A stretch of 64,000 bases of DNA from Magnetospirillum sp. (GCA_024707145.1 JANQAI010000005.1:1240001-1304000), one strand, 5' to 3'. Shown: positions 38,047 through 48,934, counted from the first letter of the stretch. Notes: a model not told the origin generated them from the letters alone. Numbers and translations: made by a program.

Positions 38047-39285
38047 TCAACCGGCGAAGAATTTCTGGATCTTCCGCAACGACGCGACGAGGCGATCGAT
38101 TTCCTCGGGGGTGTTGTAAAAATAAAAACTCGCGCGCGTGGTGCTTGTCAGGCCGAGTTTGCGCATGAGCGGCTGGTTGCAGTGGTGACCACCGCGGAGC
38201 GCAATGCCATCCTGATCGGCGAAGGTGACGATGTCGTGGGCGTGCACGCCTTCGAATGCAAAGCTCACGAGGCCGCCGCGCGGTTGACCGACCTGCGGAC
38301 CGATGATGCGAATGCCTTCGAGCGTGGAGAGCTTTTCCATCGCGAGCTGGGCGAGTTGAGCGTCGTGTTCGAAAATTTTATCGCGGCCAAGCGCGTCGAG
38401 GTAGTCGCAGGCGACTCCAAGTGCGATCGCATCGGCGACGTTGGGCGTGCCGGCTTCGAAACGTTCAGGCGCGGGTTTCCAGCTGGCGCCTTCGTAGGTG
38501 ACGCTGACGACCATGCCGCCGCCGGTTTCGTCGGGGGCGAGTGTGTCGAGCAGTTCGCGGCGACCGTAGAGCACACCGATGCCGGTCGGGCCGCACATTT
38601 TGTGTCCGGAAAACGCGACAAAGTCGGCGCCGATTTCGCGCACGTCGAAAGGCAGGTGGCCGATGGATTGAGCGGCGTCGATCACAGTGATGGCGCCCAC
38701 GGCCTTTGCGCGCCGGCAGAGCTCGGCGGCGGGATTAATCGTGCCGAGCGTGTTCGACATGTGCGTGAACGCAAAAAGCTTCACTTGCGGCGTGAGCAGG
38801 GTGTCGAGCGCGGCGAGATCGAGACCGTCTTCGCCGTCGTTGCCGAGCAGCGGGACATACTTGAGTGTCGCGCCGGTGGCTTTGGCGGCTTGTTGCCATG
38901 GCACGAGATTGGAATGGTGTTCCATCTCGGTCGTGAGCACGACATCGCCCGGCTTCAAGTGTGCGTGGGCCCAGGAACGGGCGACGATGTTGATGCTCTC
39001 CGTGGTGCCGCGGGTGAAAATGATTTCGGCGGGGCCGGCCGCATTGATGAATTTCGCAACGCGGGCGCGGGCGCCTTCGTAGGCGTCCGTGGCGCGCATC
39101 GAGAGTGCGTGGAGGCCTCGGTGGACGTTGGCGTTGTCGCGTTCGTAATAGTTGATGAGCGACTGGATGACCGCGCGCGGTTTTTGCGACGTGGCGCCGT
39201 TGTCGAAATAGACGAGCGGATTTTTGCCGACGTTTTGATGAAGAATCGGGAAATCAGCGCGGAGGTTGGACCAGTCGGGAGACAT
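38047..39285 (-). CDS. sufS: Cysteine desulfurase SufS
   Basis: 412 residues, intact. N-terminus LRADFPILHQNVGKNPLVYFDNGATSQKP. PLP lysine in FSGHKMCGPTGIGVLYG, His in DAAQSIGHLP. The catalytic Cys is in the loop ALRGGHHCNQPLM, as in group II desulfurases. It moves sulfur from cysteine to a persulfide for Fe-S cluster assembly. It lies downstream of the sufU gene with a 106-base gap that holds a 16-bp inverted repeat. Confidence 0.94.
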   Translation of the reverse strand: MSPDWSNLRADFPILHQNVGKNPLVYFDNGATSQKPRAVIQSLINYYERDNANVHRGLHALSMRATDAYEGARARVAKFINAAGPAEIIFTRGTTESINIVARSWAHAHLKPGDVVLTTEMEHHSNLVPWQQAAKATGATLKYVPLLGNDGEDGLDLAALDTLLTPQVKLFAFTHMSNTLGTINPAAELCRRAKAVGAITVIDAAQSIGHLPFDVREIGADFVAFSGHKMCGPTGIGVLYGRRELLDTLAPDETGGGMVVSVTYEGASWKPAPERFEAGTPNVADAIALGVACDYLDALGRDKIFEHDAQLAQLAMEKLSTLEGIRIIGPQVGQPRGGLVSFAFEGVHAHDIVTFADQDGIALRGGHHCNQPLMRKLGLTSTTRASFYFYNTPEEIDRLVASLRKIQKFFAG

Positions 39286-39305
39286 TGGGAGAGGAGCCTT
39301 TCTTT

Positions 39306-39375
39306 TTTATCTTAATCTTTCGCTTTCTCGTTTTGAAAACGCGTAACGGGCTGGGCGGAGAAAGATTAAGATAAA
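39306..39375. repeat. 16-bp perfect inverted repeat between sufU and sufS
   Basis: TTTATCTTAATCTTTC (39306-39321) pairs exactly with GAAAGATTAAGATAAA (39360-39375), with a 38-base spacer. A third related word (AAAGATTTAATCTTT) follows at 39386-39400, near the sufU stop. AT-rich arms in a GC-rich gap stand out. Could be a regulator site, an RNA structure that tunes sufS, or a mobile repeat remnant. Confidence 0.75.
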
Positions 39376-39391
39376 GTGGAAGGAGAAAGAT

Positions 39392-39844
39392 TTAATCTTT
39401 GTGCGTTTCGGTGGTGGCGGGCAGCGGGTCGCCTTTGACGGCGTTGAGGGCGGCGTGCCAGCCGAGGGTTGCGCATTTGATACGCGCAGGGAAATCGTGC
39501 ACACCGGCGAAGGCGGCGACGTCGTTGATTTCCTCGGGTGTTTCACCGGTCGTCACGATGTGATGGAAATTCGTGTAAAGATCTTCGATTTCGGCGGCGG
39601 TTTTCCCCTTGATCTGCGTGGTCATGAGGGAAGCGCTGGCTTGGGAAATCGCGCAGCCGGAACCGTCAAAGCTGACTTCGGCGACGCGCTCGCCGTCCAT
39701 GCGCAGGTAGACGCTGCATTGGTCGCCGCACGTGGGATTGTCGCCGTGGGCGACCCGGTTGGCCGTGGGCAATTTGCCGCGGTTGCGAGGGCGGCGGTTG
39801 TGGTCGAGAATGACGGATTGGTAAAGGTCGGTGAGATCGTGCAT
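39392..39844 (-). CDS. sufU: SufU/IscU-like Fe-S scaffold or sulfurtransferase
   Basis: 150 residues from ATG 39844 (MHDLTDLYQSVILDHNRRPRN). Conserved Cys motifs GDNPTCGDQC, GSGCAISQAS and RIKCATLGWHA, with SufU-type spacing. In Gram-positive-type SUF systems SufU takes the persulfide from SufS. The gene order sufU-sufS on one strand supports this. A longer start at 39895 lacks support. Confidence 0.92.
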   Translation of the reverse strand: MHDLTDLYQSVILDHNRRPRNRGKLPTANRVAHGDNPTCGDQCSVYLRMDGERVAEVSFDGSGCAISQASASLMTTQIKGKTAAEIEDLYTNFHHIVTTGETPEEINDVAAFAGVHDFPARIKCATLGWHAALNAVKGDPLPATTETHKD

Positions 39845-40082
39845 CAGCCGGAAAATCGTGAAGGCTGAAGCTACGTGCAGCGTGGGCTTTGGCAAATAGA
39901 CTTTAGGTCTTAGCGAAGTTGGCCCGTAGGCACAAAATTGGATAAATCCCTTCGCCGCGGCTGACCGGTGGAGGTTAGTCCCAAGAAGGGCGGTGCCGGG
40001 TGAGGCCTACGCCGGCATGATTGCCGCCGGCCGCGGGCGGCGGTGACACAGGCGTCGGTCCGAAAGGGAAGTGGATGGACTG

Positions 40083-42120
40083 TTACGGCGTTTTTTCCGC
40101 GGCGCTGAGTGTTTCGATCACCTTGGCCATGAGCCGCCGGGCGCTCACAAAACCGATGATACGCCGGCTTTGCGCGTCGGCGATGACCGGAAGGGTTTTA
40201 TAGGCGTGTTCGCGGAAGGATTCGGCGGCCACCACGCTGCTGTCCGTCGCGAGCAACGTCGCGGGCGCTTTGGTCATGAAGGTGGTGACGGGCGCGGTGG
40301 GGAGGTGTTCGCCGGATTGTGCGCGGATGATGTCGGTAAGGGTGATGATGCCTTCGAGACGATTTTCGCCGGAAATCACGTAGAAAAAGTCAGCTTTGTT
40401 TTCCGTGAAGGTGCGTGTGACTTCGGCGAGCGTGGCGGTGAGCGGAACGAAGGGGAGGGGCGGGGGCTCGATGAAATCGGCGAGGGCCAATCCGCGCAGG
40501 GTTTGCATCGCTTCCGGGCGTTGTGACCAGAAGTTGGCGGAGCGGCGCGTCATGGATTTGGTGAGCGCGAGTTTCAGCGGGGCGAGCGATTGCGAGACCG
40601 TCGTAAAAACATTGCGGCCCATGACGACGACTTCGACGGGCGTGCGTGCGCGGACCGAGGCGGTGCGGGGCTGATTATTAAGAAGCGCCTGTTCGCCGAA
40701 GAAATTGCCCGCCCCGATCACGGCGATGACTTCGCCTTCGGGTTTTTCGGGCGAACTGCGGACTACCTCCACTTCACCGTGTTCGATGACGTAGAAGCTC
40801 GAGGGCTGTTCGCCCTGGCGGATGATGTAGTCGCCGGGCTCGAAATGCGCGTGCGCGACGCGGTTGGTGACATCGGTTTTGAGGTGACTGAGATCGCGCG
40901 GGAAAATCAGGAGAAATGCCCAATCGAACCCGACTTGGAAGCGGCGCGACCATGATGGGAGTTTGAAAAGATAAACCCCGCGCCAGGCAAACCAGGCGAA
41001 GAATCCCGAGAGGCGCAGGCCGAACATCTCGGCCACGGCGTTGTGTCCGCCGATGGAACAGAGTTGGCCGAGCACTTTGAATGAGAACGGGCGCGTGGGC
41101 TCGCCGTTGATCGCGCGGATGATGTTTTGGGCGCACTGGCGGCCCTGACGTTCGGCAAATTGCCCGGTGGGCGGGGACGGCTCGCCGTCGTGAGCGTTGA
41201 TGATGTTGGCGCAGTCGCCGATCGCCCACGCGTTGCGGCTGCCTTGAAGACGCATGTCAGGATCGGTGAGGGGCGCGCGCGCGCGCTTCGGGGTCTGCAT
41301 GCGATCGATCATCGGCGCGATGGTGCTGCCGATGGTGCACACGATGGTGCCACCCGGGATAAATTCGGAGCTGAGGCCGACGCCTTCGCCCGTGGCGAGT
41401 TGCACGCGGGAGTTGAGTCGGATCGTGACGCCCGCCTCGGCCATTTTTTTCGCGGGCAAATTCGCGAAGTTTTTCGCCGATTTCCGGGAGAAGTTGGTCG
41501 CGCGAATGGATGAGGGTGACTGTGACGTCCTCGGCGCGGAGATTTTTGAAGAAGCGCAGGCTGCCGCGCACGAGGTCGTTGATTTCGCCGGCGGCCTCGA
41601 CGCCGCTGTAGCCGCCGCCGACGACGATGAAGGAGAGAAACCAGCGACGGCGGGCTTCGTCGCCGCAGACCTCGGCTTTTTCGAGTTGTTGAAGGACGTG
41701 GGTGCGTAGCACGGCCGCGTCGCCGACGGTTTTGAGCGGGAACGCGTGGTCGGCCATTCCGGGCACGACGTTGAGATTGGAAATGTTTCCGCAGGCGACG
41801 ACGACGTGATCGTAGTGCATGCGCCGCGGATGGCCATCGTAGCTTTCGAATTCGATTTCGTTGTTCGCGAGATCGACGTTGAGGACTTCCTCGGTGCGGC
41901 ATTCGACATCCGGCAGCAACTGCCGCAGCGGGACGATGACGTCCATGATGTTGAGGGAGGAGCCGACGGCGTCGGCGAGCAACGGGCTTAAAACGAGATG
42001 GTTTTCCTTGTTGAAGAGGATGACTTCGGCGTCGCCGCTGCGCAGGTGTTTGCGCAAGGTGCCCGCGCATTTTACTCCGCCGAAACCGCCGCCGATGATA
42101 ATGATTCGTTTTTTGGCCAT
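40083..42120 (-). CDS. NDH-2-like NADH dehydrogenase fused to a cyclic-nucleotide-binding domain and a CBS pair; one-base insertion
   Basis: One 678-residue protein after removing one base at the T run 41444-41450 (joint CPREKMAEAGVTIR-like). Residues 5-20 (IIIIGGGFGGVKCAG) bind FAD, and a second Rossmann motif lies near 165 (IVVGGGYSGVEAAGEI). Then GDCANIINAHDG and a C-terminal amphipathic membrane segment (GVYLFKLPSWSRRFQVG) complete a type II NADH:quinone oxidoreductase. A cNMP-type domain follows (about 425-545: HFEPGDYIIRQGEQPSSFYVIEHGEVEVV, AGNFFGEQALLNNQPRTASVRA). Two CBS motifs end the chain (about 570-675). Regulation of respiration by a nucleotide is inferred, not shown. Confidence 0.85.
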
Positions 42121-42823
42121 GCGCTGAAGAAGGGGTTAAACCTGCTCTCGTCCGAAAGATGCGGAAACGGTCGTGGAATGATAGACCGTAGGAATTTCGT
42201 TGGTGCGCAAAATCAAAATCTTTTTGCGCAAAGTGCGATAGCGATGTGCGACTGGGGCGGTGAGGCCGCGAGTTTGGTTTCGCGAGTCTTGATCGAGACT
42301 GTGGATTGAGGCGCAGTGCTGGTGCGGGATCCGTGAGGTGAACGTGAGGAGTGCTTCCGATGTGTTGATGGGCGGCTTGGTGGTCTCCGGAAAACGACGC
42401 GGAAGTATGAAGGACGGGTGAAACGTGCGGAGAGGGGTGTGGGGTGAGCGCCGATTTTCTGAGCGCAGGTGACGCGGTGAAATGTGCTGCGCGAGTGCTT
42501 TGAGCTGCGAATAGCTGATGGTGATAAGGGAGATGGAGATGAAAATCTTGGCTTAGTCGGTTGGTGAACGAGGCGCGTGTTGAACGAGATGTTGCGAGTG
42601 AGAGGTGAAGATCGAGGCTTGTTTTACGTAGGAAGCCGAAGACTGACGGCGGCGCTCTGAAGATAGTTGGCTGGTTAAGCGAGAAGAGGGTGTAGGGAAG
42701 GATTGCCCTGAGGTTTTAAAACGTAGGCATTTACGCGTTTTCTGATGCGGTGTTGAATCAGTGAGTAATTTCCGTTGACCGAGGGAGGAAGAGTCGCATT
42801 TATTCGACCCCTTCTGGAAACAA
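42121..42823. other. Long intergenic stretch with no recognised gene
   Basis: About 700 bases between the NDH-2 fusion and the tRNA. No open frame has family support or a start signal. I compared it with common RNA genes by eye (RNase P, tmRNA, SRP RNA) and recognise none. G-rich composition on the plus strand is noticeable. Confidence 0.4.
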
Positions 42824-42915
42824 GGAGAGGTGGCAGAGTGGTCGAATGCGCATGATTGGAAATCATGTGTGGCTGCAAGGTCACCGAGGGTTCGAATCCC
42901 CTCCCCTCTCCGCCA
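42824..42915 (+). tRNA. tRNA-Ser(GGA), CCA encoded
   Basis: 92 nt with all arms. Acceptor GGAGAGG pairs with CCTCTCC, then discriminator G and CCA. Anticodon GGA at 42858-42860 with stem CATGA/TCATG. A long class II variable arm and a T loop TTCGAAT are present. The long variable arm is diagnostic for Ser (not Gly or Pro). Confidence 0.96.
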
Positions 42916-43388
42916 GTTTTCGCCGGGCGAGAGTTAAAACAGGCTAGCCGTCACTAAAAGTGATGAAATCGGGCGCTTATTGCGGATTTGGCAGAGTGAG
43001 ACCGCTCGCGATGTTTGTCGGAAGGACTCGCGATGGATGGAGGCTGAGGAAACCGCTGATCGATGCTGGTGTAAGAGCCCGGCGTTTGGGCGTTTTCGGT
43101 CGATGGGTTGCGGGGCTGGCTGGTCGCGCGTCGCCGTGGGGGTGGTCTCGTGAGTCGTTGGATGAGCTATAAATCAACCGTGCCGCGTTTTACAGAATTA
43201 TAACCGGGTGAAATATATCGGTATAACTGACGGTCGGTTAATATTCTGCGCGATTTATATTAAGGGGAAAGATGCCGCTTTTGCGTGTCGGCGGTTCCGT
43301 CGTTGACTTGAAGCGGGGAAGTTATCGCTAGTGGCCGGGCGCGTTTTTTGCCCAATAGATCCTCCAAAGGTCGCATCATTTTATCCCT
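42916..43388. other. Intergenic region between tRNA-Ser and a LacI-family gene
   Basis: No supported gene. An open frame at 42960-43172 is Arg/Gly-rich without a start signal and is not called. From 43,190 the sequence becomes AT-rich (promoter-like), with TAACCG and CGGTTA words about 30 bases apart that could be an operator. Confidence 0.35.
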
Positions 43389-44444
43389 ATGACTGCCTCT
43401 GTTCGAGTTACCCTGCGGGACATTGCAATAAAGTTTGGTTGTAGCCGTTCCACGGTGTCGCTCGCGATGAGTGATCATCCGCGGATACGTCCGGAAGTGA
43501 GAAGGCGGATCCGTGAGCTCGCGGAGAAGATGGGGTATCGGCCGGATCCGACGCTGACGATGTTGGCGAGCAACCGGTTTGCCGCGCAGACGCCGGCGTA
43601 TCGCGCGACGCTGGCTTACCTTGTGGACACAAGGGAGGCTGTTCCCAGTCGTCTTTATTTGCAGCGGCGTTATCTGGGGCCAGCGAAGCGCCGCGCGGAG
43701 TTGCGGGGATACCAACTGAGCGAATTCGATCTCGCTGATTATCCTTCCGGTCAAATTGCGAGCAATGTGCTCTACAACCGCGGGGTGCAGGGCCTGATTA
43801 TCCCGCAGATGGCGCGTTCGGCTGAGCCGATGTTGCGCGCATCGGGCTGGAATCGGTTTACCGCGGTGAGCTGCATGTTGGGATGGGTCAGCACGCCGTT
43901 TCACGTCATCAGAAAAGATATTTTTAATGACATGCGTCTGCTTTGGCGTGAGGCGGTGGCGCGCGGATACAAGCGGATTGGCGGTGCGCTTTTTCAACAC
44001 GACCCGATCGCCGAGGATGACTATGCGCGCTACGGGGCATCGATTGCGGAGCAGCGGCAATTGATCCCGGAGAGCCAGCGCCTGCCGTTCCTGCTGTGTG
44101 GGCCGGAGGATAAGGAGGCTTTTCTGGAGTGGGTGAGGCGGGTCGAGCCGGATGCCATTATCTCTTTTATCGAGACGCCCCGCGAGTGGCTGAAGAGTGT
44201 GGGTTACCGGATTCCGGAGGACATCGCGTTTGCGTGTGCGCTGGTGGAGCCGACGTTCGCGCATTGCGCCGGGGTAGCGGCATTGAACGACGAGGTGGCG
44301 TATGCCGCCGTGGATTTTTTGGCGACTCAAATTCACCAAAATCAAAGGGGTATTCCCGAGATTCAGCAGACGTTGTTGCTGGAGCCGCAGTGGAATGAGG
44401 GTGTGACGATGCCGCACGTGAACGCATTGGTTGCCGCGAAGTAA
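43389..44444 (+). CDS. LacI-family transcriptional regulator
   Basis: 351 residues. HTH at 8-27 (TLRDIAIKFGCSRSTVSLAMSDHP), hinge helix, then a periplasmic-binding-protein-like effector domain, less conserved than in sugar repressors. Such divergent LacI proteins (GntR-like sensors of the Verrucomicrobiota type, with the RRRYLGPAKRRAE segment) often control polysaccharide genes. It lies upstream of the beta-helix protein on the same strand; regulation of that gene is plausible. Confidence 0.88.
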   Translation: MTASVRVTLRDIAIKFGCSRSTVSLAMSDHPRIRPEVRRRIRELAEKMGYRPDPTLTMLASNRFAAQTPAYRATLAYLVDTREAVPSRLYLQRRYLGPAKRRAELRGYQLSEFDLADYPSGQIASNVLYNRGVQGLIIPQMARSAEPMLRASGWNRFTAVSCMLGWVSTPFHVIRKDIFNDMRLLWREAVARGYKRIGGALFQHDPIAEDDYARYGASIAEQRQLIPESQRLPFLLCGPEDKEAFLEWVRRVEPDAIISFIETPREWLKSVGYRIPEDIAFACALVEPTFAHCAGVAALNDEVAYAAVDFLATQIHQNQRGIPEIQQTLLLEPQWNEGVTMPHVNALVAAK

Positions 44445-45010
44445 ATGTTTCAGTCTTTGGTTTTTCAGGCCAAGCCGCGGGTGGCGGTGCATGCGCGCAT
44501 TGTTCGGTTCGATCTGTCTTGCGGCATAAGGAGGTGCTCCGTTGAGGCCGCTGTGAGCAAGGGCGGGTGGGTGGATCATCGCGGCAGGGCTGATTGCGTC
44601 GACGCGATAGGATTCGGGTGATTGTCGAGTGTTTTTATATTCATCGGCTGTGTTGTTTTTTTTGATGTAATGGTAAGTGCCTCGTGGGTGATGGTTTTTG
44701 ATGTATATTAGGGTGTGGTTTTGTGTGTTTTATAAATGTTTTACGGTTCTTTTTTTTGTGGTGTGATGCACGGTTGGTCAACGAGGTGACGAGGCTGCGA
44801 TTTGCGCGCGGTCATTTTATATAGAAATGGTCTCGCAAGCCTGACGTTTCGCTTCTGCGGACGAACGGTTGAATATAAACCTACCCCTTGGAATGAACGA
44901 TCTGCATCACCGTTGTCGCTGGATGGGCATCGTGTTCATGGAGATTTAAAGCCATTCTGTGACTGTGCTCCCCACTTCACGAGCATGGGGTTAACTAGCC
45001 CTAAACATAC
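44445..45010. other. AT-rich upstream region of the beta-helix protein
   Basis: T-rich from 44,640 to 44,770 (runs such as TTTTTTTGTGG), unlike the rest of the locus. A likely promoter/leader region for the gene at 45011. No open frame with coding character; the frame at 44802-45014 overlaps the start of that gene and has no ribosome site. Confidence 0.4.
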
Positions 45011-46994
45011 ATGAAAACATTCAAACTGCTCCTCTGTGCGGCTGCGCTCGCATGTTCGTGGACGCTGCAAGCTGGCGTCTCTCTCAATGCCAATGGTTGG
45101 ACTCAAATCACGCCCAGTTCAGATTCGCGCATTGTCTACGTGAGCAACGCCGGCAATGACGCGAACAACGGCCTAAGCGCCTCCACGCCCAAAGCCACGA
45201 TCGCCGCGGCCAATTCGTTGATCCGTGACGGTTATCCCGATCATCTTCTGCTCCGACGTGGCGACACTTTCTCCGTGGGAGGTGGCACTGCGCTTGGCCG
45301 GTGGAAAAACGGTCGAAGTGCCACCGAGCCAATGTTGCTTTCCTACTACGGGTCGTCGGGGGCTCGTCCGATCGTAAAGGTCGTTGAAAAGATGCTAGAT
45401 CACGACGGTCACACCCGTAATCACCTGGCGTTTATCGGGGTGGATTTCTACAAATCCAACAGCGATCCGGCGTCGCCTGACTTCAATGGGAGTTCGGGGG
45501 TCGAGGGTTTTTCGGTTGGTGGGTGGTGGTGCGAATATCCTGTTTGAGGACTGCGTCTTTCGTTTCAACAGTGTGGCGGTGCGGAGTTACGGCGGATCGT
45601 CTTATTCCAATTTCAAGTTTCGCCGGAACATCTCGGTGGACAGTTGGGCGAACAACTCGTTTACGACCGATGCGAAGGCCCAGGGTTTGTTCGTCGATGG
45701 GGTGCAGGGCTATCTCATTGAAGAGAATTTCTTCGATCACAACGGTTGGAACGAGACGGTGGCGAACGCGGGTGCCAACATGTATAATCACAATATCTAT
45801 GTGCAAAATACCAACAGCGAAGGCGGTGTGATGGTTGGCAACATCATTGCGCGCGCCTCGGCGCACGGTTTGCAGGCGCGATCTGGCGGCATTGTGTCGC
45901 GAAATCTTTTCATCAACAACGCGATTGGCGTCAATCTGGGGGGCGAGAAGGCGCCCACGGATCCGGATGTTTACACCTACCCAAATTCCCTGGTGGACAA
46001 TGTGGTCCTGAATGGCCGCACGATGCATCCCACGAACATGAGCGCGCCTCGCTCGGCGGCTGTTTACGGGATCGATGCGGTGGTGAGTCTGATTCCCGGA
46101 ATATTTGTGGACGGCAACATCGTCGCAAATCGCGTGGGGAATGGGACCAATCTGGCCTACACGAATACGAACATGGCGAATAACATCTCGTATAAGTGGC
46201 AGGCCTCGCTCGATACGACGAATTCGTCGTGGCCGCATCCGGATGATGACATGGGCGATTACTACGCGTCGATCGGTGGCTCGAACTCCACCACGGCGTA
46301 TCTGCAATTTCTCCGCAATCGCCCAGTCGGCAGCCTGCCTTGGAACATGACCGCGTATGCCGCGATCAACTACATCCGCGCCGGCTTTAATCGCCCGGCG
46401 GTTTCCGGACTCTACACCTATCCGGGCGCTCCGACCGGGCTGCCGAGGAGCCCGTGGGTGGCGGTCGATGTCGGTTCCGTCGGCGTGGCGGGCACAAGTG
46501 TTCATTCGAGCGGGACGTTTACGCTCGAAGGCTCGGGCTCGGATATCCAGGGCACGGCCGATGGTTTTCGTTTCGTTTATCAGACGGCGAGTGGTGATTG
46601 CTCGATCACCGCACGGGTGACGGGGATCGAAAATACCAACAGCTGGGCGAAGGCGGGCGTGATGATTCGCGAGAGCACCGCCGCGGGATCGCCCAACGCG
46701 GCAACCGTCATCAGCCCGAGTCAGAGTTACACGGTGGCACGGCAGCAACGGTTGACGGCGAATGCTTCGACTCAGGTGACGACGCAAACGACTGCGTTAC
46801 CGCGTTGGGTGCGTGTGACGCGGACGGGCAACACCTTCACCAGCTATATCTCTTCGGACGGCACGACGTGGACCAGCATCGGATCGGCAACGATCACCAT
46901 GGGCACCAACGTGCTCATCGGCTTGGTGACATGCTCGCATGCGAACAGCACACTCGCGACGGGCACGTTTACGAACGTGACCGGCGTTCCTTGA
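45011..46994 (+). CDS. Secreted parallel beta-helix protein with C-terminal concanavalin-like domain, one-base insertion
   Basis: Signal peptide 1-21 (LLCAAALACSWTLQAG). Early motif RIVYVSNAGNDANNGLSASTPKATIAAANSLI is the pectate-lyase-superfamily entry (IYVxxxGNDxxxGxSxxxP). The middle (KFRRNISVDSW, GYLIEENFFDHNGW, GGVMVGNIIARASAHGLQAR, NLFINNAIGV) is right-handed beta helix. Residues about 480-660 form a DUF1349/LamG-like beta-sandwich. One T too many at 45508-45512 breaks the frame; repaired length 660. Probably a carbohydrate-binding or polysaccharide-lyase-like protein; catalytic residues cannot be assigned. Confidence 0.8.
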
Positions 46995-47027
46995 ATCGCG
47001 CCTCAGCCATTTGGGGTTGTCAGAAAC

Positions 47028-47060
47028 ACAAGGCCGCGTTGTGCGGCCCCTTGTTGTTTT
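47028..47060 (+). terminator. Terminator after the beta-helix gene
   Basis: GGCCGC (47032-47037) pairs with GCGGCC (47043-47048), with CAAG/CTTG outside, followed by TTGTTGTTTT. It lies about 35 bases after the stop. Confidence 0.7.
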
Positions 47061-47196
47061 GGGAGGGGGGGGAGAGGTGAGATGGATTTCGACGCCGAGA
47101 ATCGAGCGTGAAACTCCGCACCCTTGCGTGCAGCTGGGGCCTTGGGCGTGAAACCGGCGAAAAGTCGACGATGTCACCCGCAGGGCGTGGAATTGT

Positions 47197-48687
47197 TCAG
47201 CTGGCGGCGGTCATGGCGTCGAGATAGTGCCGCAGGGTTGCGTTTGTTCCGTGTTGATGGAAACGCTGCAACGCTTCAGTCACACGGGCTTTGAACGTCT
47301 CGGATTTCGAAAGGTTCGGGCCGAAGAGATCGTGGCCGGTGAAGAGCGTGGCGGGATCATGCTGGGCGCGGAGCGCGATTTCACGGAGGGTCGCGGCCAT
47401 GGGATCAGCGATGGAAATCGCACGGCCGTTGTCGTCGACGCCGGTGAGGCAGCGGAACCACGAGGCGATCACGAAGCTGAGGGCGGTGATGTCGCCATGT
47501 TTGAGTTGGTCCTCAATCGAAGGTAGCAGGAACTGAGGGATGCCGGAACTGCCGTAAATGCTGATGCGCAGAAGGGGATCGCGAATGGCGGGATTGGCGA
47601 AGCGCTCGAGCACGCTGCCTAGATACGCGTTGAGCTCCATGCCGGGCATGGCGGTGAGCGAGGGAATCACTTCGCGCTGCACCATCAATTCGACGAGCTT
47701 GCGGATCCGGGATCGAGCGTCGCTTCGTGCACATAGGTATGGCCGCGCAACATGCCAATGTAGGTGAGCGCCTGGTGACTCCCGTTGAGGATGCGAAGTT
47801 TAATTTTTTTCGTAAGCAGCAACGTCGTGCGTGAATTGCACGCCGACTTTTTCCCACTCCGGCCGGCCAGCCACGAAGTGATCTTCCAAGACCCATTGGT
47901 AAAATGTTTCGGTCATTACCGGCCATTGATCGACGAAACCGAATTCGGTGGTGACCATCGCTCGATCCGCCTCGCTGGTGCCGGGCGTGATGCGGTCCAC
48001 CATGCTATTTGGAAACGAACAGTTCTGCGAAATCCAGGCGGCGAGTTGCGCGTTGTGTTGTCCGGCGAAAGCCAGCAGGTGGCGCTTTAGGAGGTCACCG
48101 TTGCCCTGAATGTTGTCGCAGGACATCAGGGTGACCGGGCTGGCGTGCGTGGCTTTGCGCAAAGCGAGGCTGGCGGTGAGATAACCGAAGATGCCTTTGG
48201 GCTGATTGGGATTGGCCAGATCGTAGCGGACGCTGGGATGGTCGAGATCGAAGCCGCCCGTTGTCTGGTTAATGTGGTAGCCGCCTTCGGTGATGGTGAG
48301 GGAAATTATTTTTGTTTCGGCGGAGGCCAGTGTTTCGATCGCGAGGGCAGGGGTTTCAGGCGCGAGGATGTAATCCACCATCGAGCCGATGATGCGTGCG
48401 CGGTTGGCCGTGCCGTTGCGTTCGACCAACGTGTAAAGGTGATCCTGGCTCTTTAATGCGTCGCGCATGCGCGCGTCGGACGCGAGAAGTCCTATACCGC
48501 AATATCCCCAGCGGGGATCGTGGCCGGAGGCGAGGAGATCGTCGGCGTAGACGGCTTGGTGAGCGCGGAAAAAACCGCCGACGCCGATGTGCACGATGCC
48601 GGGGCGCACCGCGGAGCGATCGTAGTGCGGGCGCTGAATCGAGGAGGGAAGTTCAGACAGGGAGGCGGACGAGAGTGAAGTGGGCAT
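47197..48687 (-). CDS. Mannitol dehydrogenase-family oxidoreductase (fructuronate reductase / mannonate oxidoreductase type), two frameshifts
   Basis: N-terminus (RPGIVHIGVGGFFRAHQAVYADDLL) is the NAD motif of the long-chain mannitol dehydrogenase family. FSLTITEGGYHIN-like and MSCDNIQGNGDLLKRHLLAFA are family motifs. The catalytic Lys region KLRILNGSHQALTYIGMLRGH lies after the break at the T run 47804-47810 (one base too many). A second break near 47706-47712 (one missing base) leads into KLVELMVQREVIPSLTAMPGM. Repaired length 496. UxuB (D-mannonate oxidoreductase), mannitol 2-dehydrogenase and tagaturonate reductase are all possible. It starts divergently from the LacI gene at 48935. Confidence 0.82.
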
Positions 48688-48934
48688 GAAAGGGGTGGAG
48701 CGGAGAAAAAACTCGATTGGAGAGAAAACAAAGCAAAGAAACCGTCGTCACAGATGGTCGCAATAGAGGAGGTATTCATTGAGAACGATTCATCATGAAT
48801 GAGGACGAAGGGAGCCTCGATTACGATGCCGGAACTCCACCGGATGAGGAAATTAGGGAGCGCGGGGAATCTTCATAGTGGGTTGTAGTTTGCGCGTGAA
48901 GCTTGACGGGGAATGGCTCAACGTGACGGAAAGA

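Noticed and set aside
42121..42823. Structured RNA gene in the long gap
   Set aside because: I compared by eye with common bacterial RNAs and saw no conserved core; without a covariance search I do not call it.
42960..43172. Possible small gene after tRNA-Ser
   Set aside because: 70 residues, Arg/Gly-rich, no ribosome site, no family; composition looks like chance reading in a GC-rich gap.
44802..45014. Possible small gene before the beta-helix protein
   Set aside because: No start signal, overlaps the next start, and contains no recognisable segment.
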